Origin: Nocardia jinanensis
GTDB lineage: Bacteria; Actinomycetota; Actinomycetes; Mycobacteriales; Mycobacteriaceae
NCBI RefSeq assembly: GCF_014645735.1
Contig: NZ_BMMH01000002.1
Coordinates: forward strand, 496,001-560,000
Reading direction: 5' to 3'
Length of the DNA stretch: 64,000 bases
Shown here: one piece after another, positions 1-11,049 of the stretch
Numbering within the stretch: position 1 is the first letter of the stretch
Layout of the letters: every line of letters begins with the position of its first letter
Notes under the pieces: model-generated
What the model saw: only the letters and a program-made list of their open reading frames with translations
Told to the model about the DNA's origin: nothing
Database searches by the model: none
Made by a program: the position numbers and the translations under genes

Positions 1-7
1 CCGATGT

Positions 8-454
8 TCAGGAGCGATGGGGCAGGTTCTGCAACCGGACCTGACCGCGTGCGATCAGCCGGCCGTCCGCGTCGGTGACCACGACCTGCCAGAGTTGCTG
101 CATCCCGCCGCGATGCAGCGGGGTGGCCTCGGCGCTGAGCTGCCCTTCGCGGACGGCGCGCAGGAAGTCGGTGTTGTTGTTGACACCGACCACCACGCCG
201 CGTTCGCCGTACCAGGCGGCGCCGCCGGAACTGGCCAGCGTTTCCACCACGGTGCACAGCACCCCGCCGTTCTGGATTCCGGCGGGCTGGTGCAGCTGCG
301 GCGTCACGGTCCATTCGCCGCGGACGCGGTCGGGCCCCAGCTCGGTCACGTGCAGACCCATCAGATCCGCGAAGGTCCCCTTGCTGATCTCGTTGAGTTG
401 TTCGGCACTGAGATCGGCCGTCGACATCGGGGAGCGGGTCTGTTGTTCGGTCAT
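8..454 (-). CDS. PaaI-family hotdog thioesterase
   Basis: A 148-residue hotdog-fold protein of the PaaI acyl-CoA thioesterase type, expected to be cytosolic and to hydrolyse small or aromatic acyl-CoA thioesters. The active-site helix region reads HQPAGIQNGG (residues 55-64), followed by Glu71, the usual catalytic acid position; the common HGG is NGG here. The C-terminal strand block (QQLWQVVV, then ARGQVRLQN) is nearly the same as in the thioesterase at 15445-15870, so the two are paralogues. The ATG start gives the usual family length. The gene is read leftwards, with a strong hairpin (522-556) between it and the iron-regulated gene upstream, so it probably has its own promoter. The substrate cannot be told from sequence. 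Confidence 0.85.
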   Translation of the reverse strand: MTEQQTRSPMSTADLSAEQLNEISKGTFADLMGLHVTELGPDRVRGEWTVTPQLHQPAGIQNGGVLCTVVETLASSGGAAWYGERGVVVGVNNNTDFLRAVREGQLSAEATPLHRGGMQQLWQVVVTDADGRLIARGQVRLQNLPHRS

Positions 455-521
455 GGCTCAACAATCGCATGCTCGTCCCGGAAGCCGGAGTACGGGCCCG
501 GAGGCCAGGAGCGGAAATGAA

Positions 522-556
522 GCGGCGGACCCCACCTCCATGATGGGGTCCGCCGC
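522..556 (-). terminator. Hairpin terminator after FhuF-like gene
   Basis: A perfect 13-bp stem (GCGGCGGACCCCA with its complement) closes a 9-base loop. It lies about 85 bases past the stop codon of the leftward gene 642-1349. There is no T-run, as is common for actinobacterial terminators. Confidence 0.7.
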
Positions 557-622
557 GGGCATTGGATCGGGGGTCACCGCAGCCCTCGGGACTCTCGCGC
601 GATCCGTACGCCGGTATCGAGT

Positions 623-641
623 ATAGGTCAGGCTTACCTAA
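623..641. promoter_or_regulatory. IdeR/DtxR-type iron box (second copy)
   Basis: The 19-mer ATAGGTCAGGCTTACCTAA matches the IdeR consensus TTAGGTTAGGCTAACCTAA at 16 of 19 positions. It sits immediately past the stop codon of the FhuF-like gene rather than in front of a start. The target is unclear: the thioesterase start lies about 170 bases away, with a terminator hairpin in between. Confidence 0.65.
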
Positions 642-1349
642 CTAAGCAACACGTTGCGCACGCCGGATCGCCATACCGCGATCTTCCAGCGCCATCAGCA
701 GCCCCTGACCCCGCCGCGCGCCCGCCACCGGATCGGTGCGAGCCAGGTCCGGGACGTAGGTGGCCGCACCGGAAACGGATTCGGCCACCAGCGCCCAGAA
801 TCGACGCGAACTCAGACCCGCGCACCGCGCCAGCGCGCCCTGAACCAGCAGCAGCGACGGTTCGCAGCGATAGGCCAGCCACACCCACATCGCTCGCTCG
901 CACGGTAGCGACACGACTCCGGGTGAACCTTCCAGCGGATCGCCCGCCACGACACGAATGGTGGTGTCGGTCAGGCCCGCCCAGTCGATCCCACCGTCGT
1001 TGTCGGTGTGGATCCACACGTTCTCCAAGCCGGGATCCCAGGCGCGGCCGTCGGCGATCCACAACGCCGCGACCCGGCCGACCACGGCGTGGATGAGGGC
1101 GGTGGCCACCACCTCCGACGCGGCGGTCGCGCTGATCATCTCCGCGACATGCCGCCGGTACATCAGATCGATCCGGCCCTCCCGCAGACCAGTCGACAGC
1201 GCCCACCAGCGCCGCTTGCCCTGCTCGGCCATGGCGGCGGCGGCATAGACACGCGGATGCTCCGGCTGCAGGGACCGTAACCGGGCACAGGCCGACCCGA
1301 ACGGCGCCTCGTACGGACGGGGGATGCGCACAGTGGCCAGTTCGGACAT
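642..1349 (-). CDS. FhuF-like iron-regulated protein, putative siderophore-iron reductase
   Basis: A 235-residue protein. The middle section (about residues 80-130: ALIHAVVGRVAALWIADGR, then ENVWIHTDNDGGIDW) follows the pattern of FhuF-like ferric-siderophore reductase domains. The C-terminal cysteine cluster that binds [2Fe-2S] in FhuF is absent; only scattered cysteines remain. Iron control is well supported: an IdeR-type box lies 47 bases upstream of the ATG, and a GAGGAGG ribosome site stands 5-6 bases before it. No signal peptide or membrane segment is visible. The likely role is intracellular release of iron from a siderophore, or a helper function in that process. The family call is by pattern only and is moderate; the iron regulation is more secure than the enzymatic role. 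Confidence 0.5.
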   Translation of the reverse strand: MSELATVRIPRPYEAPFGSACARLRSLQPEHPRVYAAAAMAEQGKRRWWALSTGLREGRIDLMYRRHVAEMISATAASEVVATALIHAVVGRVAALWIADGRAWDPGLENVWIHTDNDGGIDWAGLTDTTIRVVAGDPLEGSPGVVSLPCERAMWVWLAYRCEPSLLLVQGALARCAGLSSRRFWALVAESVSGAATYVPDLARTDPVAGARRGQGLLMALEDRGMAIRRAQRVA

Positions 1350-1395
1350 TCGAACCTCCTCGAGATCGGCGTCGCAGCAACGACTTGATCGAAAG

Positions 1396-1414
1396 ATAGG
1401 TTAGCCTAACCAGA
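1396..1414 (-). promoter_or_regulatory. IdeR/DtxR-type iron box
   Basis: The 19-mer ATAGGTTAGCCTAACCAGA contains the full palindromic core GGTTAGCCTAACC and matches the IdeR consensus at 15 of 19 positions. It lies 47 bases upstream of the FhuF-like start codon, the normal place for an iron-dependent repressor to block a promoter. Confidence 0.8.
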
Positions 1415-1616
1415 CCTAGCAAGTATTTCTCGCGAACAAGGATGTAACGACCCCGTGACGATCTTCGACCCACTCGGGCCGGTGGCGCATGTCCCAACCG
1501 GCCGCTCACCGCAACACCGGGCGCCGGACACGGCGGGCGCACCGGCCACCGGACCGCCCCGCACCACACATCGGGCTTTTCCGGTGGTCCACGCCCTATG
1601 ATCAATCCCACCAAAT

Positions 1617-1633
1617 TACGACACCCTGTAGTA
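1617..1633. promoter_or_regulatory. BlaI-type operator upstream of blaI
   Basis: TACGACACCCTGTAGTA is an inverted repeat with arms TACnACA and TGTnGTA around a 3-base centre. This is the arrangement used by BlaI/MecI repressors. A further half-site (GTCGTAA, 1652-1658) overlaps the likely -10 region of blaI. It predicts autorepression. Confidence 0.65.
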
Positions 1634-1667
1634 CGGCACAGCGTCGTTGGAGTCGTAAAATCAAAAG

Positions 1668-2045
1668 ATGGCTGGACTTGGTGAGCTCGAGAAAGCGGTT
1701 ATGGACCAACTGTGGTCGGCCGATGAACCACAAACGGTCCGGCAGGTCCACGAGGCCCTGTCGGCGCGCCGCGAACTCGCCTACACCACGGTGATGACCG
1801 TGCTGCAGCGTCTCGCGAAGAAGAATCTGGTGGTGCAGCGACGCGACGATCGCGCCCACCGGTACGCTCCCGTACACACCCGCGACGAGCTGGTCGCCGG
1901 CCTCATGATGGACGCGCTGCAACAAGCGGACGAGGCCGGTAGCCGGGCCGCGGCCCTGGTGCACTTCGTGGAGCAGGTCGGCAAGGACGAGGCCGCGGCC
2001 CTACGGGACGCACTCGCTAAGCTCGAAGCAACCGAGGACAACTAG
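1668..2045 (+). CDS. blaI: BlaI/MecI-family transcriptional repressor
   Basis: A 125-residue winged-helix repressor. It shows the BlaI/MecI/CopY pattern: LGELEKAVMDQLW at the N terminus, the recognition helix around LAYTTVMTVLQRLAKK (residues 37-52), a wing with RRDDRAHRYAP (58-68) and a C-terminal dimerisation helix. It is followed 55 bases later by an M56-family membrane metallopeptidase. This is the standard pair in which the peptidase senses a cell-wall signal and inactivates the repressor. In M. tuberculosis the equivalent pair (Rv1846c/Rv1845c) controls a beta-lactamase and other genes. There is no ribosome site before the ATG, and a TAAAAT element ends 6 bases upstream, so the mRNA may be leaderless. 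No beta-lactamase gene lies in this window. Confidence 0.92.
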   Translation: MAGLGELEKAVMDQLWSADEPQTVRQVHEALSARRELAYTTVMTVLQRLAKKNLVVQRRDDRAHRYAPVHTRDELVAGLMMDALQQADEAGSRAAALVHFVEQVGKDEAAALRDALAKLEATEDN

Positions 2046-2099
2046 CCCCCGCAGCGACCGACCTCGGACCCTGGCCCCACAACGCAGTGAGCAGAGTCG

Positions 2100-3030
2100 A
2101 TGAACGCAGCCGCACCGGCATTCGCCGTACTTGCCTTGCTTCTCGCCGGTCCCGTTCCGGAATCGCTCAGCAGGGCGACCTGGACCTATCGCGTGCCCCG
2201 CGCCGCCCTCGTACTCTGGCAGGCCATCGCGCTGGCCGCGGTGCTCAGTGCCTTCAGCTCCGGGCTCGCCATCGCGGCCGAACTACTGGTCCCCGGGCAC
2301 GACGGCCGCCCCACGACCAAACCCACCGATGAGATCGATGCGCTGGGTCTGCCGCTGTGGCTGGCCTACGTCTCGGTGTTCATGCTGACCCTGCTGGTCG
2401 GCGCCCGGCTCGTGTACGCCTCGGTCCGGGTCGGCGTGCACACCCGCCGGCGCCGCGCCCGCCACCGCATGCTGGTGGACCTGCTCGACCAGAGCGGCCC
2501 GTTCCGGCGCGCCGCCGATATCCGGGTGCTCTCGTCCACCGAACCCATCGCCTACTGCCTGCCGGGTCTGCGGCGGCGGGTCGTAGTGAGCGCGGGCACC
2601 CTCGACAATCTGAACGAGCAGGAGCTCACCGCCATCCTCAGCCATGAACGGTCGCATCTGCGTGCCCGCCACGATCTGGTACTCGAGGCGTTCACCGTCG
2701 CGCACGAGGCCTTCCCGCGGTTCGTGCGCAGCAAATCGGCACTGGATTCGGTGAAGCTGCTCATCGAACTGCTCGCCGACGATTCCGCGGTGAAGGTCAC
2801 CGGCCCCAAACCGCTGGCCCGGGCGCTGGTGGCGTGCTCGAAATCGACTGCCCCGCAAGGCGCGCTGGCAGTGGGCGGCCCCAGCACGCTGATCCGTATC
2901 CAGCGACTGGCCGGTCCGCTGGGCGATTTCCGCATCGCCGGCGCCGCCTATCTCGCCTCGATCGCCATTCTGGTGGTCCCGACCCTGGCCGTCGCGATCC
3001 CCTGGCTGGTCGAGCTGAGCCGGTTGTTCC

Positions 3031-3038
<8 letters not shown>
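2100..3038 (+). CDS. M56-family (BlaR1-like) membrane metallopeptidase
   Basis: A 312-residue membrane protease that resembles the sensor-protease half of BlaR1 without the penicillin-binding sensor domain. Hydrophobic segments lie at about residues 4-20, 36-60, 84-108 and 275-305. The zinc motif HERSH is at residues 182-186, on the cytosolic loop as expected for M56 peptidases. It follows blaI by 55 bases, and its last 8 bases overlap the helicase start, so the three genes are probably co-transcribed. By analogy with Rv1845c it should cleave or trigger loss of the BlaI repressor. The ATG at 2100 is preferred; a GTG in another frame at 2088 is not used. Confidence 0.88.
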
Positions 3039-5881
<2,843 letters not shown>

Positions 5882-5905
5882 GCCCGGCCACGTCGGGCGA
5901 AGCCC

Positions 5906-5941
5906 TACCGCGACCGTGCACCCGCGCGCACGGTCGCGGTA
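5906..5941 (+). terminator. Hairpin terminator after guaB1
   Basis: A perfect 14-bp stem (TACCGCGACCGTGC and its complement) with an 8-base loop begins 24 bases past the guaB1 stop. It separates the blaI-guaB1 transcript from the CNNM operon. Confidence 0.8.
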
Positions 5942-6023
5942 ACATATGAGTCGCCGGCGACCGCCGGCCGCAATCGTCAGGACGAAAGGATCCAGTTGTC
6001 ACCCGCGTCCGAGGGCGCCACTC

Positions 6024-6068
6024 AGGAGGGCTCATCTATCGAGCCGGGTGACAGACCCGGCGTCCTCC
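6024..6068 (+). promoter_or_regulatory. Folded 5' leader of the CNNM operon (possible cis-regulatory RNA)
   Basis: The roughly 200-base region before the first CNNM gene can fold as a three-way junction. An outer pairing GGAGG/CCTCC (about 6025-6068) encloses two adjacent hairpins: GGCTC-N7-GAGCC (6029-6045) and CCGGGT-N5-ACCCGG (6044-6060). The two share two bases, so they may compete. It does not match the M-box consensus I know. CorC/CNNM genes are sometimes metal-controlled, so a metal-responsive leader is possible but unproven. Confidence 0.35.
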
Positions 6069-6140
6069 GCTGCACGACCCTCTCCTCTCATCCGGCCCTG
6101 TCCACATCGCTGATCCCGATGTCCGCCGGGTGGTGGTGAT

Positions 6141-7538
6141 ATGGCCGTCGCGCTCACCGTCCTCAGCCTCATCGGGTTCGTGGCGCTCACCGCGGGCACC
6201 GCGCTGTTCGTCGCCGCGGAATTCTCGCTCACCGCACTGGAACGCAGCACCGTCGAAGCGCACGCGCGTGACGGCGATGTCCGCGCCCGTGCGGTCCGCC
6301 AAGCACACCGCACTCTGTCCTTCCAGCTGTCCGGCGCCCAGCTCGGTATCACCATCACCACTCTGATCACCGGTTATATCGCCGAACCTGTGCTGGCTCG
6401 GCTGCTCGAACCACTGTTCACCGTGTTCGGGGTCCCGGATTCCGCGGCCACCGGCATCTCGCTGGTACTCGCGCTGGTCCTGGCGACCTCGCTGTCGATG
6501 ATCTACGGCGAACTGGTTCCCAAGAACATCGCCATCGCCTCCCCGATGGCCACCGCCCGCGCGACCGCCGGGCCGATGGTGGCGTTCTCGGCGGTGTTCA
6601 AACCGATGATCCAGTTCCTCAACGGCTCGGCCAACTGGGCGGTGCGCCGGTTCGGGGTCGAACCCGCGGAGGAGCTGCGCTCGGCGCGGTCACCGCAGGA
6701 ACTCGGATCGCTGGTCCGCACCTCGGCTCAGCACGGCGCCCTCGATCAACGCACCGCGCAGCTGCTGGACCGCTCCCTGCAGTTCGGCGAGCGCAGTGCC
6801 GAGGAACTGATGACACCGCGGGTGAAGATCGAAGCGCTGGATCGCACCGACACCATCGGTGATCTGCTCGCCGCCGCGGCCCGTACCGGCTATTCACGGT
6901 TTCCGGTGATCGACGGCGACCTGGACAACACGCTCGGCATCGTCCACGTCAAACAGGCCTTCACCCATCCCGCGCCGACCCGCGCGGGTGTGGGTCTGGC
7001 GCAGATCGCGCAGCCGGTGCCGGTGGTTCCGGCCAGTTTGGACGGCGACGAGGTCTTGGAACGGGTCCGCGCGGACGGGATGCAGGTCGCCTTGGTCGTC
7101 GACGAGTACGGCGGCACCGCGGGCATGGTGACCATGGAGGACATCATCGAGGAGATCCTCGGCGACGTCCGCGACGAACACGACGAAGAGGAACGCGATG
7201 TACGCCGGGTCTCCGACGGCTGGGACTGTTCGGGTCTACTGCGGATCGACGAAGTGACCCGGGCGACCGGATACATCGCCCCCGAGGGCGAGTACGAAAC
7301 CCTCGGCGGTCTGGTGCTCACCCGCCTGGGCCGGATTCCGGTGACCGGCGATACCGTGGTCCTGCCGCCGCGCCGCGGCCACGACCGGCGCCACAGCGAC
7401 GGCCAGGGCGGCTGGCTCGCCCGAGTCGAACGGATGGACGGGCGCCGGATCGACCGGGTCCGGCTGGTCCCGGCCGACGCCGAGGCCATCGCCTCGCGTG
7501 AACAGCTGCCGACCGGCCGGGAGGTCCACCATGGGTGA
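6141..7538 (+). CDS. CNNM/CorC-family membrane protein with CBS domains (first of pair)
   Basis: A 465-residue inner-membrane protein of the CNNM/HlyC-CorC family, thought to handle divalent cations such as magnesium. It has an N-terminal DUF21 membrane domain with four hydrophobic segments (about residues 1-190, including [11 protein letters not shown] and [12 protein letters not shown]). A CBS pair follows (about 215-345, with [29 protein letters not shown] ending), then a CorC_HlyC transporter-associated domain (about 360-440). It is a homologue of Rv1842c. The last 8 bases overlap the next gene, a paralogue of the same family, and a glycosylase-like gene follows with a 4-base overlap, so the three form one operon. 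Older annotations call such proteins hemolysins, which is misleading. Confidence 0.9.
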   Translation: MAVALTVLSLIGFVALTAGTALFVAAEFSLTALERSTVEAHARDGDVRARAVRQAHRTLSFQLSGAQLGITITTLITGYIAEPVLARLLEPLFTVFGVPDSAATGISLVLALVLATSLSMIYGELVPKNIAIASPMATARATAGPMVAFSAVFKPMIQFLNGSANWAVRRFGVEPAEELRSARSPQELGSLVRTSAQHGALDQRTAQLLDRSLQFGERSAEELMTPRVKIEALDRTDTIGDLLAAAARTGYSRFPVIDGDLDNTLGIVHVKQAFTHPAPTRAGVGLAQIAQPVPVVPASLDGDEVLERVRADGMQVALVVDEYGGTAGMVTMEDIIEEILGDVRDEHDEEERDVRRVSDGWDCSGLLRIDEVTRATGYIAPEGEYETLGGLVLTRLGRIPVTGDTVVLPPRRGHDRRHSDGQGGWLARVERMDGRRIDRVRLVPADAEAIASREQLPTGREVHHG

Positions 7539-8595
7539 CCTTTTCGGGGTAGCGCTGACCATGGTCCTGCTGGCGGGTAACGCCTTTTTCGTCGCCGCCG
7601 AGTTCGCCCTCATCTCCGCCCGCCGCGACCGGCTCGAAGCGCTGGCCGCGCAGGGTAAACGCAACGCCGACACCGTGATCCGGGCGGGGCAGAACCTGTC
7701 GATGATGCTGGCCGCCGCACAGCTGGGCATCACCATCTGTTCGATCCTGCTCGGCCGGGTCGGCGAACCCGCGGTCGCTCATCTGCTGGAGCGGCCGTTC
7801 GAGCTGGCCGGTTTGCCGGAGGCGCTGCTGCATCCGGTGTCGTTCGTGCTGGCGCTGGCCATCGTGGTGATCCTGCACATCCTGCTGGGCGAGATGATCC
7901 CGAAGAATATCGCGCTCGCCGGACCCGAACGCAGTGCGCTGCTGCTGGTTCCGCTGCATCTGGCGTGGCTGCGGATCGCCCGGCCGCTCATCGCCGTCTA
8001 CAACTTCGCCGCCAACCTGAGCCTGCGCATGTTGCGCATCGAACCCAAGGACGAACTCGAGGCCGCGGTCTCGAGCGACGAACTGGCCGAGATGATCGGT
8101 GAATCCCGGTCCGAGGGGCTACTCGACGCGGAGGAGCACCGCCGGCTCACCCAGGCACTCGGTACCGGGGAGCGGTTCGTGGCCGAGGTCATGGTGCCAC
8201 TGGCGCAGGTTCGCACCATTCCGCTGCGCGCCCACGGCACCACCCTCGGCGATATCGAGAACGCCGTCGCCGAAACCGGATTCTCCCGGTACCCGGTCCG
8301 CGCCTCCGATGGTTCCCTCGTCGGATACCTGCATGTGAAGGATGTGCTGGACAAGGTCTCCGACGAGACCGCGGGCCCGAACACCGAGATCCCGCGCACC
8401 GATATCCGGCCACTGCCCACCGTACTGATGGGCACCACGCTCTACGAGGCGCTGGCCCGGCTGCGGCGCACCAGCAGCCATCTGGGCCGGGTGGTGGACG
8501 GGCGCGGTAACACCGTCGGTATCGTCGCGCTCGAGGACCTCGTCGAGGAGTTCGTCGGCACCGTACGCGATACCACGCACCGGGTCGCCGAATGA
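7531..8595 (+). CDS. CNNM/CorC-family membrane protein (second of pair)
   Basis: A 354-residue paralogue of the preceding protein, homologous to Rv1841c. The DUF21 membrane domain (about residues 1-175) carries [12 protein letters not shown] and [14 protein letters not shown]. The CBS pair spans about 200-335 and ends in [18 protein letters not shown]. It lacks the C-terminal transporter-associated domain of its partner, so the pair may work as a heteromer. The ATG at 7531 was chosen because the GGAGGTCC ribosome site sits just before it; it overlaps the first gene by 8 bases. Its own stop overlaps the next start (ATGA). The transported ion is inferred from the family only. Confidence 0.9.
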   Translation: MGDLFGVALTMVLLAGNAFFVAAEFALISARRDRLEALAAQGKRNADTVIRAGQNLSMMLAAAQLGITICSILLGRVGEPAVAHLLERPFELAGLPEALLHPVSFVLALAIVVILHILLGEMIPKNIALAGPERSALLLVPLHLAWLRIARPLIAVYNFAANLSLRMLRIEPKDELEAAVSSDELAEMIGESRSEGLLDAEEHRRLTQALGTGERFVAEVMVPLAQVRTIPLRAHGTTLGDIENAVAETGFSRYPVRASDGSLVGYLHVKDVLDKVSDETAGPNTEIPRTDIRPLPTVLMGTTLYEALARLRRTSSHLGRVVDGRGNTVGIVALEDLVEEFVGTVRDTTHRVAE

Positions 8596-9518
8596 CGGCT
8601 GCGGCCATCCGTTCGGTGCTCGGCGAGGCCGAGTGGCGGTCGCGCGCCGCCACTCATCGCGAACGCGTCGATACTCTGGCCGGTCCGTACCTGCGGGCGC
8701 GGGCGGCCGGGGCGAAACATCCGGTACTCGATTTCCTGTTCACCTACTACGGCCACAAGCCTGCGCAACTGCGTCGCTGGCATCCGGGTTTCGGGGTGGC
8801 GCTCTCCGGCGCCACCGAGTACACCGGCCTGCGCGGATACCACCGGATCGATTCGCCGGGCGGGGAATCCGAACCGATGGTGACCGCCGACCCCGAATTC
8901 CTGCGCGCCCGCGCCGACGCCGCATCCTACATCGCGGACCTGTTGCGCGCGACCGCTTCCCGCCCCCCGCAGCTGTCGTGCTTCGGCCTGCACGAATGGG
9001 CGATGGTGTACCGGACCGGGGAAGTCCGCCACGACGCGGTACCGCTGCGGCTCGGCGCCGAGGGCACGGACGCGGTGGTCGAATCGATGCCGGTGCGCTG
9101 CACTCATTTCGACGCATTCCGGTTCTTCACCCCATCCGCGGTGCCCCGCAACAACCGGCAGCTGACCCGCGCCGGTCAGATCGACAGCGAACAGCCGGGC
9201 TGCCTGCACGCCAATATGGATCTGTACAAGTGGGGTTTCAAGCTGACCCCCTTGGTCTCCTCCGATCTGCTGCTGGACTGTTTCGCGCTGGCCCGGGATG
9301 CCCGCGAACTCGATATGCGGGCCAGTCCCTATGATCTCCGCGCGCACGGCTACGATCCCGTTCGCATCGAAACACCCGCCGGACGAGCGGAATACGTTCG
9401 TGAACAAGCCGGGATCGCGGACCGGGCGGCCGGCCTACGCTCTGAGCTGCTCGCGGCGCTGGAGTCCCTTCTGCAACAGAACTTTCGCGGTGGATCTACG
9501 GCTCGATCAACCATGTGA
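8592..9518 (+). CDS. 3-methyladenine DNA glycosylase-like conserved protein
   Basis: A 308-residue soluble protein of an actinobacterial family that databases usually label 3-methyladenine DNA glycosylase. The conserved block HPVLDFLFTYYGHKPAQLRR, followed by a WHPG motif, lies at about residues 42-64. Several cysteines and histidines (CFGLHEW near 130, MPVRCTHFDAFRFF near 160) could bind a metal. I see no clear helix-hairpin-helix motif of classical DNA glycosylases, so the enzyme name is weakly founded. It is translationally coupled to the CNNM pair by an ATGA overlap. At its 3' end it overlaps the convergent GNAT gene by 12 bases, a sign of tight packing without a separate terminator. Confidence 0.6.
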   Translation: MTAAAIRSVLGEAEWRSRAATHRERVDTLAGPYLRARAAGAKHPVLDFLFTYYGHKPAQLRRWHPGFGVALSGATEYTGLRGYHRIDSPGGESEPMVTADPEFLRARADAASYIADLLRATASRPPQLSCFGLHEWAMVYRTGEVRHDAVPLRLGAEGTDAVVESMPVRCTHFDAFRFFTPSAVPRNNRQLTRAGQIDSEQPGCLHANMDLYKWGFKLTPLVSSDLLLDCFALARDARELDMRASPYDLRAHGYDPVRIETPAGRAEYVREQAGIADRAAGLRSELLAALESLLQQNFRGGSTARSTM

Positions 9519-10127
9519 CCGAGGCGCTCGCCACATGAGCCACAGATCCGGGCCGCCCGGAACAGTGACCGTCGCGGTGACCTCGAACCCGAACCGTTCG
9601 TAGTAGGAGATGTTCACCTGTTTGCTGGATTCGAGGTAAGCAGGTACCCCCGCACGGTCGCACTGCTCGAGCCGGGACCACAACAGGGCCGCGCCGAAGC
9701 CGTGGCCGCGCCGATCCGGATCGGTGCCGAGAGTCGCTAGATACCAGTGTGGTTCGTCCGGATGTACGCCGGACATGAGGTCGACGAGTTCCTTACCGGC
9801 GCGCAGCCGGCCGCCGAACGCCCGGGCCAGCTGGGGGAACATGCGGATCTCGCGCCACGGGGAAGGCTTCCATTTTCCCGGGGCGTCCCACAGCGCGGCC
9901 CCGCCGATCGCGCCCGCTGGATCCAGCGCGATATCCACACCACCGGAAGCGAAGTGCTGGTGCCGGGTCCGGGTCGCGAAGAAGCGCAGCAGCCCGAGCA
10001 CCCGGCGCCGCGGATCCGGCCAGAGCCACTCCATCAGCGGATCGTCCTGGAAGGCGGCTGCCAGGGTGCGCGCCAGGGCGCCGGTCTCGTCGTGGCGGGC
10101 CGAACGTACCTCGGGCGGGGTCGGCAT
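9507..10127 (-). CDS. GNAT-family N-acetyltransferase
   Basis: A 206-residue acetyltransferase with the GNAT fold. The acetyl-CoA pyrophosphate loop is RRGHGFGAAL at about residues 139-148. A beta-strand with YLATLGTDPD precedes it, and the C-terminal NISYYERFGFE (about 172-182) is the usual motif B end. The N terminus (FQDDPLMEWLWPD) is typical of a common actinobacterial subfamily with unknown substrates. It is a single gene read leftwards and convergent with the operon before it. The ATG start fits the family length. Confidence 0.85.
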   Translation of the reverse strand: MPTPPEVRSARHDETGALARTLAAAFQDDPLMEWLWPDPRRRVLGLLRFFATRTRHQHFASGGVDIALDPAGAIGGAALWDAPGKWKPSPWREIRMFPQLARAFGGRLRAGKELVDLMSGVHPDEPHWYLATLGTDPDRRGHGFGAALLWSRLEQCDRAGVPAYLESSKQVNISYYERFGFEVTATVTVPGGPDLWLMWRAPRSHG

Positions 10128-10464
10128 CGTTGCGTCCTAACTCTCGTCGGATGGGGTGAGCGCGCTCGACAGGGACAAAGTTAGTCCGAGATTGTGACAA
10201 TCGGCCGGACCGATAAGCCTCGGCGCCCCGACCGGACCGGTGCGCGAAGACACAGGTCCAGGCGGGCGGGGACACGACGACCTCCCGACGACACCGCTTC
10301 GCGACGACACTGCCTCCCGACGACGACCGCCGAGTCCCTGACGACGGCCGACAGCCCCGGCCGCATAGTCGTAGCACCGGCCTGTGCCGATATCGGATAA
10401 CGATTCGTGAACAGCTGGCTGCCCCTCCACAACACCGCCGCCGACGATCCGCGCGACGTGACGC
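10128..10464. other. Intergenic region between small-protein operon and GNAT gene
   Basis: 337 bases with no convincing gene. A leftward open frame of 131 codons crosses it but has low-complexity, arginine-rich content and no ribosome site. It contains the degenerate 16-base repeat listed separately and presumably the GNAT promoter. Confidence 0.5.
10271..10326. repeat. Degenerate 16-bp tandem repeat
   Basis: The octamer GACGACAC or a close variant recurs every 16 bases, at 10287, 10303 and 10319, with a weaker copy at 10271. The intervening bases (CGCTTCGC, TGCCTCCC) are partly conserved. It is too short and imperfect for a CRISPR array. Confidence 0.5.
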
Positions 10465-10542
10465 TCAGCAGGGCCAGTACAGCGCCACGGTGAGGCCGAG
10501 CAATCCCAGCGACAGCTGGACCAGTACGGCATCGGTCGTCAT
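10465..10542 (-). CDS. 25-residue hydrophobic peptide, translationally coupled
   Basis: A small open frame whose ATG overlaps the stop of the upstream gene (ATGA), the classical sign of translational coupling. The peptide begins MTTDAVLVQ and continues LSLGLLGLTVALYWPC, giving one membrane-spanning helix and a C-terminal cysteine. It is too short for most gene finders. Its position as the last member of an overlapping three-gene set makes it more credible than its length alone. The function is unknown; a membrane peptide could be a regulator or a toxin-like effector. Confidence 0.5.
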   Translation of the reverse strand: MTTDAVLVQLSLGLLGLTVALYWPC

Positions 10543-10868
10543 TTCGTCGGCTCGCACCGCAGCGTATCGGCGGGCCAGCGGTGACCGCACGGATAGAGTC
10601 GTGTCGGAGTCACGAGCGCGGCGAAGTGGGTGATCACCTGCCGCACGATGTAGGCGTGCTCCAAGCCGGGCACGACGACGGCGCGCGCATTCCATTCCTC
10701 CGTATGCCGCACCAGCGCCAACGTTGTCACCACCGCTCCGGCATCGGTGACCACGGTGTATACGAGGCGATACCCGTGCCTTCCGGCCAGTTCGGGCAGG
10801 TCGATATCGGGAGTGGGCAGATCGCGGCGGATCAACGCGATCGCGTTGAGGGGATTCGCACTAGCCAC
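10539..10868 (-). CDS. Hypothetical protein beside XRE/DUF397 regulator
   Basis: A 109-residue protein I do not recognise. The GTG start at 10868 is set by an AGGAGGG ribosome site just upstream; a longer in-frame reading would run through the preceding gene. The protein has alternating strands and helices (YRLVYTVVTDAGAVVTTLALVRH around residues 35-57), a histidine-rich middle and a basic C-terminal PCGHRW stretch. Its start overlaps the stop of the 62-residue gene by 8 bases, and its stop overlaps the 25-residue peptide. All three are read away from the XRE/DUF397 pair, the kind of arrangement in which such regulators control neighbouring small genes. Confidence 0.65.
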   Translation of the reverse strand: MASANPLNAIALIRRDLPTPDIDLPELAGRHGYRLVYTVVTDAGAVVTTLALVRHTEEWNARAVVVPGLEHAYIVRQVITHFAALVTPTRLYPCGHRWPADTLRCEPTK

Positions 10869-11049
10869 GACGCCCTCCTGGGTCCCGCTCCCAGAGGCGG
10901 ATCGCCGCAAGGAACACTTCCAGGTGTTCGGCGGCCGGTAGAACGGCCGTGGACCCGTCCGGGACCTCAGTAGCACCCGGTACGCGGCCGGGTAGCCGTT
11001 CACGCCCGGGTGCGGCGGCGGGCACTGTCTCCGACGTGCTGATGCACAT
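10861..11049 (-). CDS. 62-residue hypothetical protein, first gene of small operon
   Basis: A short protein (MCISTSETVPAAAP start) with a Pro/Ala-rich first half and a C-terminal helix AAEHLEVFLAAIRLWERD. The ATG at 11049 is preceded by GAAGGGGATTC, a plausible ribosome site; longer in-frame starts up to 11298 would enter the divergent promoter and look non-coding. No family is recognised. It overlaps the next gene by 8 bases. The region between this start and the divergent XRE gene (11050-11331) must carry promoters for both sides. Confidence 0.55.
   Translation of the reverse strand: MCISTSETVPAAAPGRERLPGRVPGATEVPDGSTAVLPAAEHLEVFLAAIRLWERDPGGRRG

Larger units (their letters stand above)
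1350..1667. other. Divergent intergenic region, FhuF-like gene and blaI
   Basis: 318 bases without a gene. It holds the iron box of the leftward gene (1396-1414) and the BlaI-type operator of the rightward gene (1617-1633). A possible -10 hexamer TAAAAT at 1656-1661 ends 6 bases before the blaI ATG. The middle part (about 1440-1600) shows nothing I can assign. Confidence 0.6.

Noticed and set aside
6024..6068. M-box or yybP-ykoY riboswitch before the CNNM pair
   Set aside because: The conserved bases of either class as I know them are not present, so I kept only an unassigned folded leader.
10271..10326. CRISPR-like repeat array
   Set aside because: Repeat period is 16 bases with no unique spacers and no cas genes in the window.
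10137..10532. 131-codon leftward frame after the small-protein operon
   Set aside because: Arg/Ser/Gly-rich, no ribosome site, and overlaps the 25-residue coupled peptide in another frame.
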